Source: CAWGAJ01 sp963820545
GTDB taxonomy: Bacteria > Planctomycetota > Planctomycetia > Pirellulales > Thermoguttaceae
Direction of reading: 5' to 3'
DNA length: 64,000 nucleotides
NCBI GenBank assembly: GCA_963820545.1
Contig: CAWGAJ010000001.1
Location: 310,001-374,000, forward strand
How positions within the stretch are numbered: position 1 is the first letter of the stretch; every line of letters begins with the position of its first letter. The notes under the pieces are model-generated. The model was not told where the DNA came from. It saw only the letters and a list, made by a program, of their open reading frames with translations, and searched no databases. Shown piece by piece: positions 19,235-27,935 of this stretch. The position numbers and the translations under genes were made by a program.

Positions 19235-19705
19235 ATGAAACTTTTCGTAGAATGGTCGCGACCGGTTCCGCTAAAGGATGCAACACGGCAGAACATGATC
19301 TACAGCGTGGCTCTGGACAGGCTTCCAAGTGCATCCGGCGTTTATGTTTTCGGGCGACGTTGGGGGAACCAATTTGAAGCGCTATACGTTGGCAAGGCGA
19401 ACGGCATTCGCGGCCGTGTGAAGCATCAATTAAATAATCTGCGTCTCATGCAACATCTGAAAAATGCAAAAACCGGGAAACGCATCGTTCTCGCGGGCCG
19501 CTTTATCAGCAAGCCGGGACAGCAGCCAAAAATATCCCTACCCCTTATCGAACGGGCACTTATCCGTTATTTTTTGTCGGAGGGGCATGATCTTGTGAAC
19601 AAGCAAGGCACGCGGCTTCGTCGCCACGAACTATTGTCCTCCGGTAAGCATCCAAAACGCTTCTTCCCTGCCCTAATGTATGTCGAGAAAGGAAAAGGCG
19701 GTTAG
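19235..19705 (+). CDS. GIY-YIG nuclease-like protein
   Basis: A 156-residue protein whose centre shows a GIY-YIG-like core: SGVYVFGRRWGN (GVY for GIY), EALYVGKANGIRGRVKHQLN (YVG for YIG, followed by the helix with arginine) and, later, LIERALIRYFLSEGHDLVNKQG, with the conserved glutamate and the terminal asparagine. Such domains cut DNA. No partner domain is present. The gene follows the PIN-like protein within the same accessory patch, with GGGGAGG as ribosome-binding site. Confidence 0.65.
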   Translation: MKLFVEWSRPVPLKDATRQNMIYSVALDRLPSASGVYVFGRRWGNQFEALYVGKANGIRGRVKHQLNNLRLMQHLKNAKTGKRIVLAGRFISKPGQQPKISLPLIERALIRYFLSEGHDLVNKQGTRLRRHELLSSGKHPKRFFPALMYVEKGKGG

Positions 19706-19846
19706 AAGTTTTAATACGCTGGTTGGCCCAGGTTCTCGAACCTGGGCGTCTAGGACGTGAGAAGCAGTACAAAGCACTGGTAAAGCCAGTGGCACACGTG
19801 CGGCAGACCGTGGCGATGGAAATCGGGGCCAAAGAAAGCGAAACCG

Positions 19847-19904
19847 GAATTAAGTATTGTGTCCCCGGAATTTCGGAATTTGTTGGTATTGTGTCCCCGG
19901 AATT
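19847..19904. repeat. TCCCCGGAATT dispersed repeat, double copy
   Basis: GAATTAAGTATTGTGTCCCC followed by GGAATT (19847-19872) is identical over 26 bp to 21198-21223. A second, shorter copy (TTGGTATTGTGTCCCCGG and AATT) follows at 19883-19904, and a diverged one lies at 17799-17822. Probably ends of non-autonomous mobile elements. Confidence 0.75.
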
Positions 19905-19938
19905 GGCTCCCCGAAATTGGCGGAATTGGACCATAGGC

Positions 19939-20946
19939 ATGAAAACGGTGAGTTGGAATTTAAATTGGACATTGAGTCTGGCTTTGGTTCTTGCATTGGC
20001 GGGCCTGGCGCCACGTGCCCGGGCAACCGACGCACCGGTTCCAGAGCATCATTTCGAATTCTCCTATACCGACTATTACGGCAACTATCTGGGCAGGGAA
20101 ACTCCCGGTGCTACACCGCAAATGTTTGCGCCGGGCTTGATATCCATCAAAGGCCAGAATGACATCTGCCTGGTCTTTTCCGACGATGGGAAACAGTTGG
20201 CGTACAATACCTCGGAGAGCCGCCTGAAAAACGTGCGTTTGCGCTACATGAGACAGGTTAAAGGACGCTGGACCAAGCCCGTTGTGCTGGAGTTTTCCCG
20301 AGATTATGCGTGTTTCAATCCAATTTTTTCGGATGACGGCAAACAACTGATCTTTTCAATGCATAAGACCAAATTGTTTGATTATTATTACTGCGATATC
20401 TTCGAATCCGGTTATACGTCGCCAAAAAAACTTGATACGCCAATTACTGCTAATATCACTCCCGATCAATTGTCCTTCAGCTACTTCAAAGACCGGGATG
20501 ATTCGCTTTATTTCTGCGGGGTGCGAGATGAGTGCATGGGGGGAAGTGATATTTATCACTGTTATAAATCGAAGGGGAAATACATCACCGAAAACTTACG
20601 TGCGCTTAACAGCACCATGGATGATGATTCTCCATTCGTATCGCCCGAGGGGAATTATTTGGTCTACAACCAGTATCGTAAAGATGAAAAAGGCGCCATG
20701 CAGAGTGATGTGATGGTAAGTTTCAAGTCCCGCGGGGGAAATTGGGGCCAACCAGTGAATTACGGCCAGTACATCAATTCCAAGTATAGGAGTTGGCGGC
20801 CTGTTGTTACCCATGATGGAAAATATCTGTTTTTCTGCATGGATTCGCCAGACGGATTTGATGTGTATTGGGTAAGCACCCGAGTACTCGAACAACTCAA
20901 GTCAAAGGTGGAATTGTCCGGGGTAAGATTGCCAAACTGTCGGTAA
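19939..20946 (+). CDS. Exported PD40-type beta-propeller protein
   Basis: A 335-residue protein with a signal peptide (NWTLSLALVLALAGLAPRARA) and repeated beta-propeller blades of the WD40-like PD40/TolB type: VFSDDGKQLAYNTSES, IFSDDGKQLIFSMHKT, FVSPEGNYLVYNQYRK, VVTHDGKYLFFCMDSP. The blades suggest a periplasmic binding scaffold. The start at 19939 is the first ATG after the repeat at 19847-19904; the frame is open further upstream only through that repeat. No partner gene indicates its ligand. Confidence 0.8.
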   Translation: MKTVSWNLNWTLSLALVLALAGLAPRARATDAPVPEHHFEFSYTDYYGNYLGRETPGATPQMFAPGLISIKGQNDICLVFSDDGKQLAYNTSESRLKNVRLRYMRQVKGRWTKPVVLEFSRDYACFNPIFSDDGKQLIFSMHKTKLFDYYYCDIFESGYTSPKKLDTPITANITPDQLSFSYFKDRDDSLYFCGVRDECMGGSDIYHCYKSKGKYITENLRALNSTMDDDSPFVSPEGNYLVYNQYRKDEKGAMQSDVMVSFKSRGGNWGQPVNYGQYINSKYRSWRPVVTHDGKYLFFCMDSPDGFDVYWVSTRVLEQLKSKVELSGVRLPNCR

Positions 20947-21223
20947 CAATATCAAAAGGCAAACGGAAAATGCGCTGGGCGGGTGGCATGCCCACGCTCG
21001 CGTGGGCATGTGTGAAGTATGAGAAGAGTGAAGTATGAGAAGAGTCTTCATGGCCACGCGAGCGTGGCCATGTTACCTGTGCATAGCGGGGGATTGCCCA
21101 GGTGCTGTAATTCTGTAGGCTATCGGTAGTCTCAATTGGTCGCTTAGTCCGCACCGATGAACGACGCCGAACGAGCCGACGGAAAAAAATGAGACTTGAA
21201 TTAAGTATTGTGTCCCCGGAATT
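20947..21223. repeat. Diverged repeat element with GTGGGCATG palindromes
   Basis: Inverted repeats GCATGCCCACG/CGTGGGCATG (20988-21012) and ATGGCCACGC/GCGTGGCCATG (21049-21072) precede a segment from about 21088 to 21223 that resembles 17655-17822 and ends in the 26-bp TCCCCGGAATT block. The element runs directly into the antitoxin gene. Confidence 0.6.
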
Positions 21224-21382
21224 GATTTCGCTGGCGCCTAGTTGGGCTTGTTCTTCGTCAAGTCCTTGGACTCCCACCACTATGGCGACGGGATTGCCGC
21301 CGCGCATAATGACGACGCGGTCCGATTGGGCATCGATCACACAGGCGTCCAAGTTGGTTTCTTGAATGTCAACTGTTTTCAT
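21222..21382 (-). pseudogene. Phd/YefM-type antitoxin, truncated by a repeat element
   Basis: The 5' part encodes MKTVDIQETNLDACVIDAQS and continues RVVIMRGGNPVAIVVGVQGLD, the standard N-terminal fold of Phd/YefM antitoxins that bind DNA and neutralise a toxin. After LGASEIN the sequence changes abruptly into the TCCCCGGAATT repeat, and the reading frame runs on through repeat DNA to 20897. About 54 of the expected 80-90 residues remain, so the toxin-binding tail is lost. No toxin gene follows. Two small genes lie upstream on the same strand. Confidence 0.7.
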
Positions 21383-21388
21383 AAAATT

Positions 21389-21616
21389 TCAGCCGCCAGC
21401 CGTCATCAGTGCCCTTTGGGCTGATTTCGGTAAGTCAATTGGCACAAAGATAGAGGCTGGATAGAGGTAACCGTCTGGCTCCGAAATGTCTTCGTCAATT
21501 ACGCGGAGCATGTTGTGGCTTTCTGCCTCCGCATCGGGCAGCCTGCGGTAGACTTTGCCCAGGATCAGGCTGGCCGGATTGCTCTTATTGCTAATGCAGA
21601 TCCCAAAATCGCTCAT
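21389..21616 (-). CDS. Small conserved hypothetical protein
   Basis: A 75-residue protein, MSDFGICISNKSNPASLILG and onward, with the block VIDEDISEPDGYLYPASIFVPIDLP near the end. I recall short proteins of this kind as common in planctomycetes, often beside antitoxin or plasmid-maintenance genes, with no known function. Its stop is 6 bases before the start of the truncated antitoxin, so the two share a transcript. Confidence 0.65.
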   Translation of the reverse strand: MSDFGICISNKSNPASLILGKVYRRLPDAEAESHNMLRVIDEDISEPDGYLYPASIFVPIDLPKSAQRALMTAGG

Positions 21617-21623
21617 TGCATCA

Positions 21624-21878
21624 TTAGCGCCGTGTTTTTGGCCGTGGCTTTTCGCGACCGTTGATCGGCTCGATCCGGGTGATGTGCAGCAGGTCGCAAT
21701 AGACCAGATGTCTGGGAAACTGCTCACTAGGCTTGGGCAAGGCAATGACGACCTCTCGCTGCATCACCAGTACCATTTCCGGTTGCCGCACCTCGTATGC
21801 CGACCCGTCGGAGAGGCACACCCGGAATGGTTGAAACGGCTGGCGGAGGAGGTGTTTTTGAACCGTTTCCGGAGTCAT
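21624..21878 (-). CDS. Small conserved hypothetical protein (MTPETVQKHL type)
   Basis: An 84-residue protein starting MTPETVQKHLLRQPFQPF, with SDGSAYEVRQPEMVLVMQRE and a C-terminal HLVYCDLLHITRIEP strand before a basic tail. I recognise this as a very common small protein of planctomycetes; its function is unknown to me. It is the first of three short co-directional genes, 7 bases before the next. Confidence 0.7.
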   Translation of the reverse strand: MTPETVQKHLLRQPFQPFRVCLSDGSAYEVRQPEMVLVMQREVVIALPKPSEQFPRHLVYCDLLHITRIEPINGREKPRPKTRR

Positions 21879-21981
21879 GGCGATTGCTCTTGATTCGGAA
21901 TTTTCATAAGGCCTTGCATTTCAATTGTAGCCCCCCCAATGTCTGATGTCAATAAAACTTGTTCGCACTCCAACAAAAGCA

Positions 21982-22021
21982 ACCCCGGTCAAGATGTTAA
22001 TCCCGGCCGGGGTTTTTATAT
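21982..22021. terminator. Likely terminator downstream of 16S rRNA
   Basis: The arms AACCCCGG and CCGGGGTT enclose a 19-base loop. The plus side continues into TTTATA and the minus side into GCTTTTGTT, so it could stop transcription in both directions. It lies about 135 bases past the 3' end of the 16S gene. Confidence 0.65.
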
Positions 22022-22148
22022 AAAAATGGTAGTGATCGAACTTTGGTTCTGATAAATTCCGGACGATTTATAAAATCATCCTACAGGTTGAAGATCTGGC
22101 TCCACAGATTTTTTCGTTTAATGTCGCCATTAAACGAGTTGTTAAAAA

Positions 22149-23685
<1,537 letters not shown>

Positions 23686-23935
23686 TGTAGTCTTAAGCCG
23701 CCCGAGAAAAACGCGGATATTCTCCCCGTCTTGTCTCAAGCGGTTTGTGAACCACGAAGAGTTCGCATCCGAGACCGATCTGTAATCAACAGATCGGATT
23801 TAATCTATTAAAGATTCCAGCCTTCAACCGGCTGAATTTTCAGAATTGAGGTTGATCACTACCAAATTGTCAAAGAACTGCTCATATTTTATTAATATGC
23901 ACTTACCGCAGCAATTGCTCGGCTAGAGACTCATT

Positions 23936-23963
23936 ATTCTATCCTATATTCGACACAGGTCAA
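23936..23963 (-). promoter_or_regulatory. Promoter of the 16S gene
   Basis: On the minus strand TTGACC (23958-23963) and TAGAAT (23936-23941) are spaced by 16 bases, close to the housekeeping -35/-10 consensus. Transcription would begin near 23928 and give a leader of about 240 bases. The leader (23686-23930) shows no gene. Confidence 0.7.
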
Positions 23964-24205
23964 CAGACCCTGAAAATTATTTTTGTCGATTCGAAATGAG
24001 AGACACATCTCTTTATGGCACAAGGACTTATAATTCGATCCCCTCTTTGTAATTTCGCTATAAGATCTCAATAAAATATGACTAAAAAGACAAGATATTT
24101 TAAATAAATGTTTTCCCGAAACCGCCAGTGCACTTTTCTTGGCAAGAAAATGAAAAATAAATACAAGGAGTTTAAGACACGTTCAGCCCAACTAGGAGAT
24201 TAAAC

Positions 24206-24234
24206 TAAAAAAAGGCCATCCTTGCCTATGGCCT
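24206..24234 (-). terminator. Rho-independent terminator of the PEP-CTERM gene
   Basis: Read on the minus strand, AGGCCAT-AGGCAAGG-ATGGCCT forms a hairpin followed by seven T. It begins about 20 bases after the stop at 24255. The rest of 23964-24205 is AT-rich without a gene. Confidence 0.85.
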
Positions 24235-24254
24235 GTTTGTTCGTTGTTCGACTA

Positions 24255-24923
24255 TTATTGATGCCCCATGCTTCTGGTTTGTGTCGTTGCGATACGCATG
24301 CCGGCATCATAACTCTTCTTGCGCCGTATCAGCTTAAATCCGCCCAGCCCTAAAATCACAATGCACAGTAGAGTTAACAGCAGAGTTATTGTAGAAGGTT
24401 CGGGAACGTCGACGGCTATATTGTAGGTAATATTGGTGGAATATCCAACATAATCTTTCCCTGGCTGGCCTAAGTCAGGCCGGTAAGGTAGGTGTCCATC
24501 ATAATATCCTCCTTCATCAACTTGTTCTTCCAATGTAAAGGTATTGGATTGGAACACAGTTGGAAGCCCAACGTCGGCCAGATCTGTATTTCCATTCCCT
24601 ATTTCCGAATAAAAAAACAAATAACCATAATCATCACCGGCGCCGAAGCGGAGCACGTCGCTCGTTAGTCCCGTTTCCGGATCAGTGAGAATTAAGTCGC
24701 CCGGAGTGTAGGAATAACCTAAATAATAAGCCAAAGTTGCTGGACCGGCTGGCTCTGTGCTTGCCATAAAGTACGTTTGGAGTGGGGTTCCTAGATCGTC
24801 TCCGTTTCCATTTTCGTCTATCGTAATCACAGGCCAGTCCAACACAGCCTTCGCCTGGTCTGCAATTAGTGTGATGAGAGCGATGCACACAAATAGACAG
24901 AGTAAATATTTACTAGTTTTCAT
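24255..24923 (-). CDS. PEP-CTERM sorting-signal protein
   Basis: A 222-residue exported protein: signal peptide (MKTSKYLLCLFVCIALITLI), a beta-rich middle with many Gly, Tyr and Asp, and the C-terminal tripartite PEP-CTERM signal: VPEPSTI, then a hydrophobic helix (LLLTLLCIVILGLGGF) and the basic KLIRRKK. Such signals direct processing by an exosortase and display outside the cell. Unusually, about 19 residues follow the basic patch. GGAG lies 8 bases before the ATG at 24923. The middle region has no family I recognise. Confidence 0.85.
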   Translation of the reverse strand: MKTSKYLLCLFVCIALITLIADQAKAVLDWPVITIDENGNGDDLGTPLQTYFMASTEPAGPATLAYYLGYSYTPGDLILTDPETGLTSDVLRFGAGDDYGYLFFYSEIGNGNTDLADVGLPTVFQSNTFTLEEQVDEGGYYDGHLPYRPDLGQPGKDYVGYSTNITYNIAVDVPEPSTITLLLTLLCIVILGLGGFKLIRRKKSYDAGMRIATTQTRSMGHQ

Positions 24924-24950
24924 CAGAGAAACTCCTTCAACACTGTCCAC

Positions 24951-25503
24951 GTTAGTATTAATAATTATCCATACCCGGGGATGTCATGGCGATCTCGCCT
25001 CGCAATCCAATTCAAGCCATCCGTGAATATATCTTGTTTAACAATTCTCGCACCTGCCCTTAACCCTGATCTTTGACCTTTGGACGAGATCTCATCCACG
25101 TATAAAATGAGGGCTAGCAATTCCCATCAAAAATACATGAAAGAAGCTGGGGCCAGCAGCGCGGTAGTAATAAGAATACAACCAACAACAAACGAAATGC
25201 TTACAAACGGTACGTTTTGCAGTTGGTGTAAACGCTACCTCGTCATAAGATGAAAAAATCCAAAACGTTTATTATATCGTATACAAAGATTGCGTCAATC
25301 AAACTATAGTGGGGGATGATTGATAAAATCGATTATGCCAGTCAATGGCAGGGAGTTTTGAGACGATTAATTTGGCCCAACTGGCTTATAGCACAGTAAT
25401 GCGGTGGTGAAATCCTAACTTATAATGCAGACTTGCCGGCCTTAGGCTGCATTCAAATCCGCCATCACCGATCATGGTCTTATAGCGTAATGAACACGCT
25501 GTG
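24951..25503. other. 553-base spacer without a recognised gene
   Basis: Upstream of the PEP-CTERM gene and downstream of the HtrA gene. AT-rich in its centre (25140-25330). It shows no reading frame with coding character, no long hairpin and none of the repeat families found elsewhere. The promoter of the PEP-CTERM gene should lie near 24950-25050, but I see no convincing pair of boxes. Confidence 0.5.
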
Positions 25504-26712
25504 TTATTCGCCGGCCACCAGGCGCAGCGGCACTTGCATCAGTTTGCCGCCGCGGATAATGGTAAGCATGATCTGATCGCCGGGTCGTTTGGTTTCAATG
25601 AAGTCGAGGAAATCGTCGCCGGTGCGTACCGGTTTGCCGTCCACGGCGGTAATAATATCCGCGGCCGCCAAGTTGATTCTTTGTTCCTCAAATACCAATA
25701 ATCCCTGGCGTTTTTGCTGGCGTTCGATTTTCGCGCCTTGCAAGCCGGCCTTCTCGGCCGGACCGCCGGGGACAACCGTCAGGATGCGCAATCCGCGGTC
25801 GGTCAGATTGACTAGTCCGATGCCCGAATCAGCGCGTATTACTTTACCGGTTTGGATCAACTGCGGCACAACGCGGGCAATGGTGTTCACCGGAATGGCA
25901 AAGCCCACGCCCGAGCTTTCGCCGGTCTTGCTGGCGATGGCGGTGTTCATGCCAATCATGCGTCCGTGGCTGTCCAAGAGCGGTCCGCCCGAGTTGCCTG
26001 GATTGATTGCGGCGTCGATCTGGATGATCGATTTGATCATGCGTTGCGTGCGCCGGGCAGGCAAGGAGCGGTTCAAGCTGGAAATAATGCCCGTGGTCAA
26101 GGTGCGTTCCAGGCCAAAGGGATTGCCAATGGCAAAAACCCTTTGCCCGACGAGCAAATTTGATGAACTGCCAAAGACTACCGGATAAAGCAAATCGGCC
26201 GGGGCATTGATCATAAGCACCGCCACGTCGGTAACAGGATCAACGCCGACCAAACGGGCCTCATAGTCCGTGCCGTCGAAGAGCGTGACCTGAATTTGCT
26301 TGGCGCCCTCGATGACGTGAAAATTGGTCAAGATATGTCCTTGGCGGTCGAGGACCGAACCGCTGCCTTCGCCTTCGGTAGGCACTTCGAATAATAAGAA
26401 CCTGTCGGCGGAAACGCCTTTGGTATTAATATTGACCACACTGCGGTTGACGTTGTGGTAGACCATTACATTGACTTGCTCATCGGGAGTCAAATTCTGC
26501 AAATCCGCGGCAGTCAATTGGTTCGCCGCGGCCTGCGGCGAGGCGGAGATGGTCGCCGGCTCGCCTGGCTGCGCATTGTCTCTCGGCGGGGACCAAGGAC
26601 TGGACTCTTGGGCAATGGATTGCTGTTCCACGGCCGGCCCGCCAAACCACATCACGGCCACAAATCCGCCGGCAATGCCGGAAAACAAACAAAGAAAAAA
26701 TAATTTGCGCAT
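25504..26712 (-). CDS. HtrA/DegP-like serine protease with one PDZ domain
   Basis: Envelope protease of 402 residues: an N-terminal hydrophobic anchor (FFLCLFSGIAGGFVAVMWF), a linker, a trypsin-like domain with catalytic triad His132 (TNFHVIEGA), Asp162 (DPVTDVAVL) and Ser241 (NPGNSGGPL), then one C-terminal PDZ domain with LRILTVVPGGPAEKAGLQGA and DIITAVDGKPVRTGDDF. One PDZ makes it DegS- rather than DegP-like in layout. An insert in the PDZ domain (KIERQQKRQGLLVFEEQRIN) is unusual. ATG 26712 is preferred over the GTG nine bases upstream. Confidence 0.93.
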   Translation of the reverse strand: MRKLFFLCLFSGIAGGFVAVMWFGGPAVEQQSIAQESSPWSPPRDNAQPGEPATISASPQAAANQLTAADLQNLTPDEQVNVMVYHNVNRSVVNINTKGVSADRFLLFEVPTEGEGSGSVLDRQGHILTNFHVIEGAKQIQVTLFDGTDYEARLVGVDPVTDVAVLMINAPADLLYPVVFGSSSNLLVGQRVFAIGNPFGLERTLTTGIISSLNRSLPARRTQRMIKSIIQIDAAINPGNSGGPLLDSHGRMIGMNTAIASKTGESSGVGFAIPVNTIARVVPQLIQTGKVIRADSGIGLVNLTDRGLRILTVVPGGPAEKAGLQGAKIERQQKRQGLLVFEEQRINLAAADIITAVDGKPVRTGDDFLDFIETKRPGDQIMLTIIRGGKLMQVPLRLVAGE

Positions 26713-26819
26713 GAGAATCACCAGTTACGATAGCGTTCCCACGCAGGAGCGTGGGAACGAGATGCCTTATGTATGGGAATAAGATGTCTTAGTTTTATTC
26801 AAATTCTAAAAAAACCTGG

Positions 26820-26863
26820 TTTTCTAACCACTAACCACTTAACCACTATTCACCAACCACTGC
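26820..26863. repeat. Heptad repeat run
   Basis: Degenerate 7-base-period sequence built on AACCACT and CACTATT-like units lies just downstream of the UVR-motif gene. A separate hairpin (GTTCCCACGC/GCGTGGGAAC) lies at 26736-26759, upstream of the protease gene. Confidence 0.6.
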
Positions 26864-27658
26864 TCACTCTTCATCAATGGTTTCCGATTGATCGCTTAAA
26901 TTGTGTATCTCATCGCGGAGCCGGGCGGCCTCTTCGAATTGCTCGGCGGCAACGGCTTCATCGAGTTTCTCTCGCAACAGCCGGATCTTGCTCTTGGGCC
27001 GCGCGGCGGCCGCCGCTTCCTCGCGCCGAGGATTTCGTCGCGCCAGCACTCCAGGCTAACCAACTCGATGCACTCCTCGGCGCGGTGGCTTTGGTTGTAC
27101 TGGTCGAGGAAATCGCGAATGGCCTCGATGCCGGCTTCGATTACCCGCAGCCCTTCGGCAAAGGCCCTCTGGGCCAGAAGCGGCATGGCCACCGCCCGGG
27201 TGTGCATCATCTGCACGTACGGGCGCCACTGCTCGAACTGCATTTTTATCCGCTCGTCGCCCGCATAACTGCGGATAAAGGCAAAGAGCCGCAAGTTGCG
27301 CTGGGTGTCGCGCGCAGAGTTCGAACAGATCCAAATGCCAAAATCCCAAATAGCGGTGATAGTACTGCACGCCTTCGCGCCAGAGCTGGGCGCAGTCCTC
27401 GGGCGAAAGCAGGAACGGCGGGCCGTCGGGCTGGGCCTCGTCGTGGGAGCGCTGCTTGTGCTCATAATATTCCAGCCAGGACTCGCAACCTTCCGGCCGT
27501 AGGCCGTCGGGCCGGCCGTCCATTTCCATTTGCAGCAGGCCCAGGTCCACGCGGAGTTGGATCTTGCTCCGGCCGTCGTTGCCCGGCACGATACGGACCA
27601 TTATCTCATCCGCTTCGTACTTCCACTCGTTTAACAGGTGAGAAATATCCTTAGGCAT
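26864..27658 (-). CDS. UVR-motif (UvrB/UvrC-type) protein (two frame breaks)
   Basis: About 265 residues after repair. It begins MPKDISHLLNEWKYEADEI, followed by a domain with VDLGLLQMEMDGRPDG, ESWLEYYEHK and YYHRYLGFWHLDLFELC, seen in several planctomycete proteins, and ends in a UVR motif, KIRLLREKLDEAVAAEQFEE followed by AARLRDEIHNL. UVR motifs mediate protein-protein contact in UvrB/UvrC and in McsA- and ClpC-type proteins, so this need not be a repair protein. Breaks lie at 27309-27315 (one GC pair missing restores FELCARDTQRNL) and at 27022-27026 (one base or two GC pairs missing). Confidence 0.8.
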
Positions 27659-27789
27659 TCATATACCCCGCCGGATTATCATGGTAAATCCTCTAATTAT
27701 CCATAGTTTACTCCCCAAAGCCATGAAATGGTAGATGAATCCCACATAGTCAATCTTAAAACAGTCATATTATTAAACATGTATGTCAG

Positions 27790-27881
27790 TCTGAGCGAAG
27801 CGAAGAATCTTGGTGCGGAAGAATACCAGCCGTGGGCCAAATGCCGATGCTGAGAAGATCCTTCGCTGCGCTCAGGATGAC
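27790..27881. repeat. CTGAGCGAAGCGAAG inverted repeat, copy 2
   Basis: Arms CTGAGCGAAGCGAAGAATCT and AGATCCTTCGCTGCGCTCAG enclose about 45 bases. The same arms, with different contents, are at 8773-8888. The spacer between the UVR-motif gene and metX-metW contains nothing else I can name. Confidence 0.7.
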
Positions 27882-27935
27882 TTGGGTATCTGAGCCAGGC
27901 TCTGGGGTTAAAGTTTTGACTTTTCGCAAAAGGTA

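Noticed and set aside
26773..27654. Plus-strand open frame of 293 codons
   Set aside because: Antisense to the UVR-motif gene; no recognisable domain.
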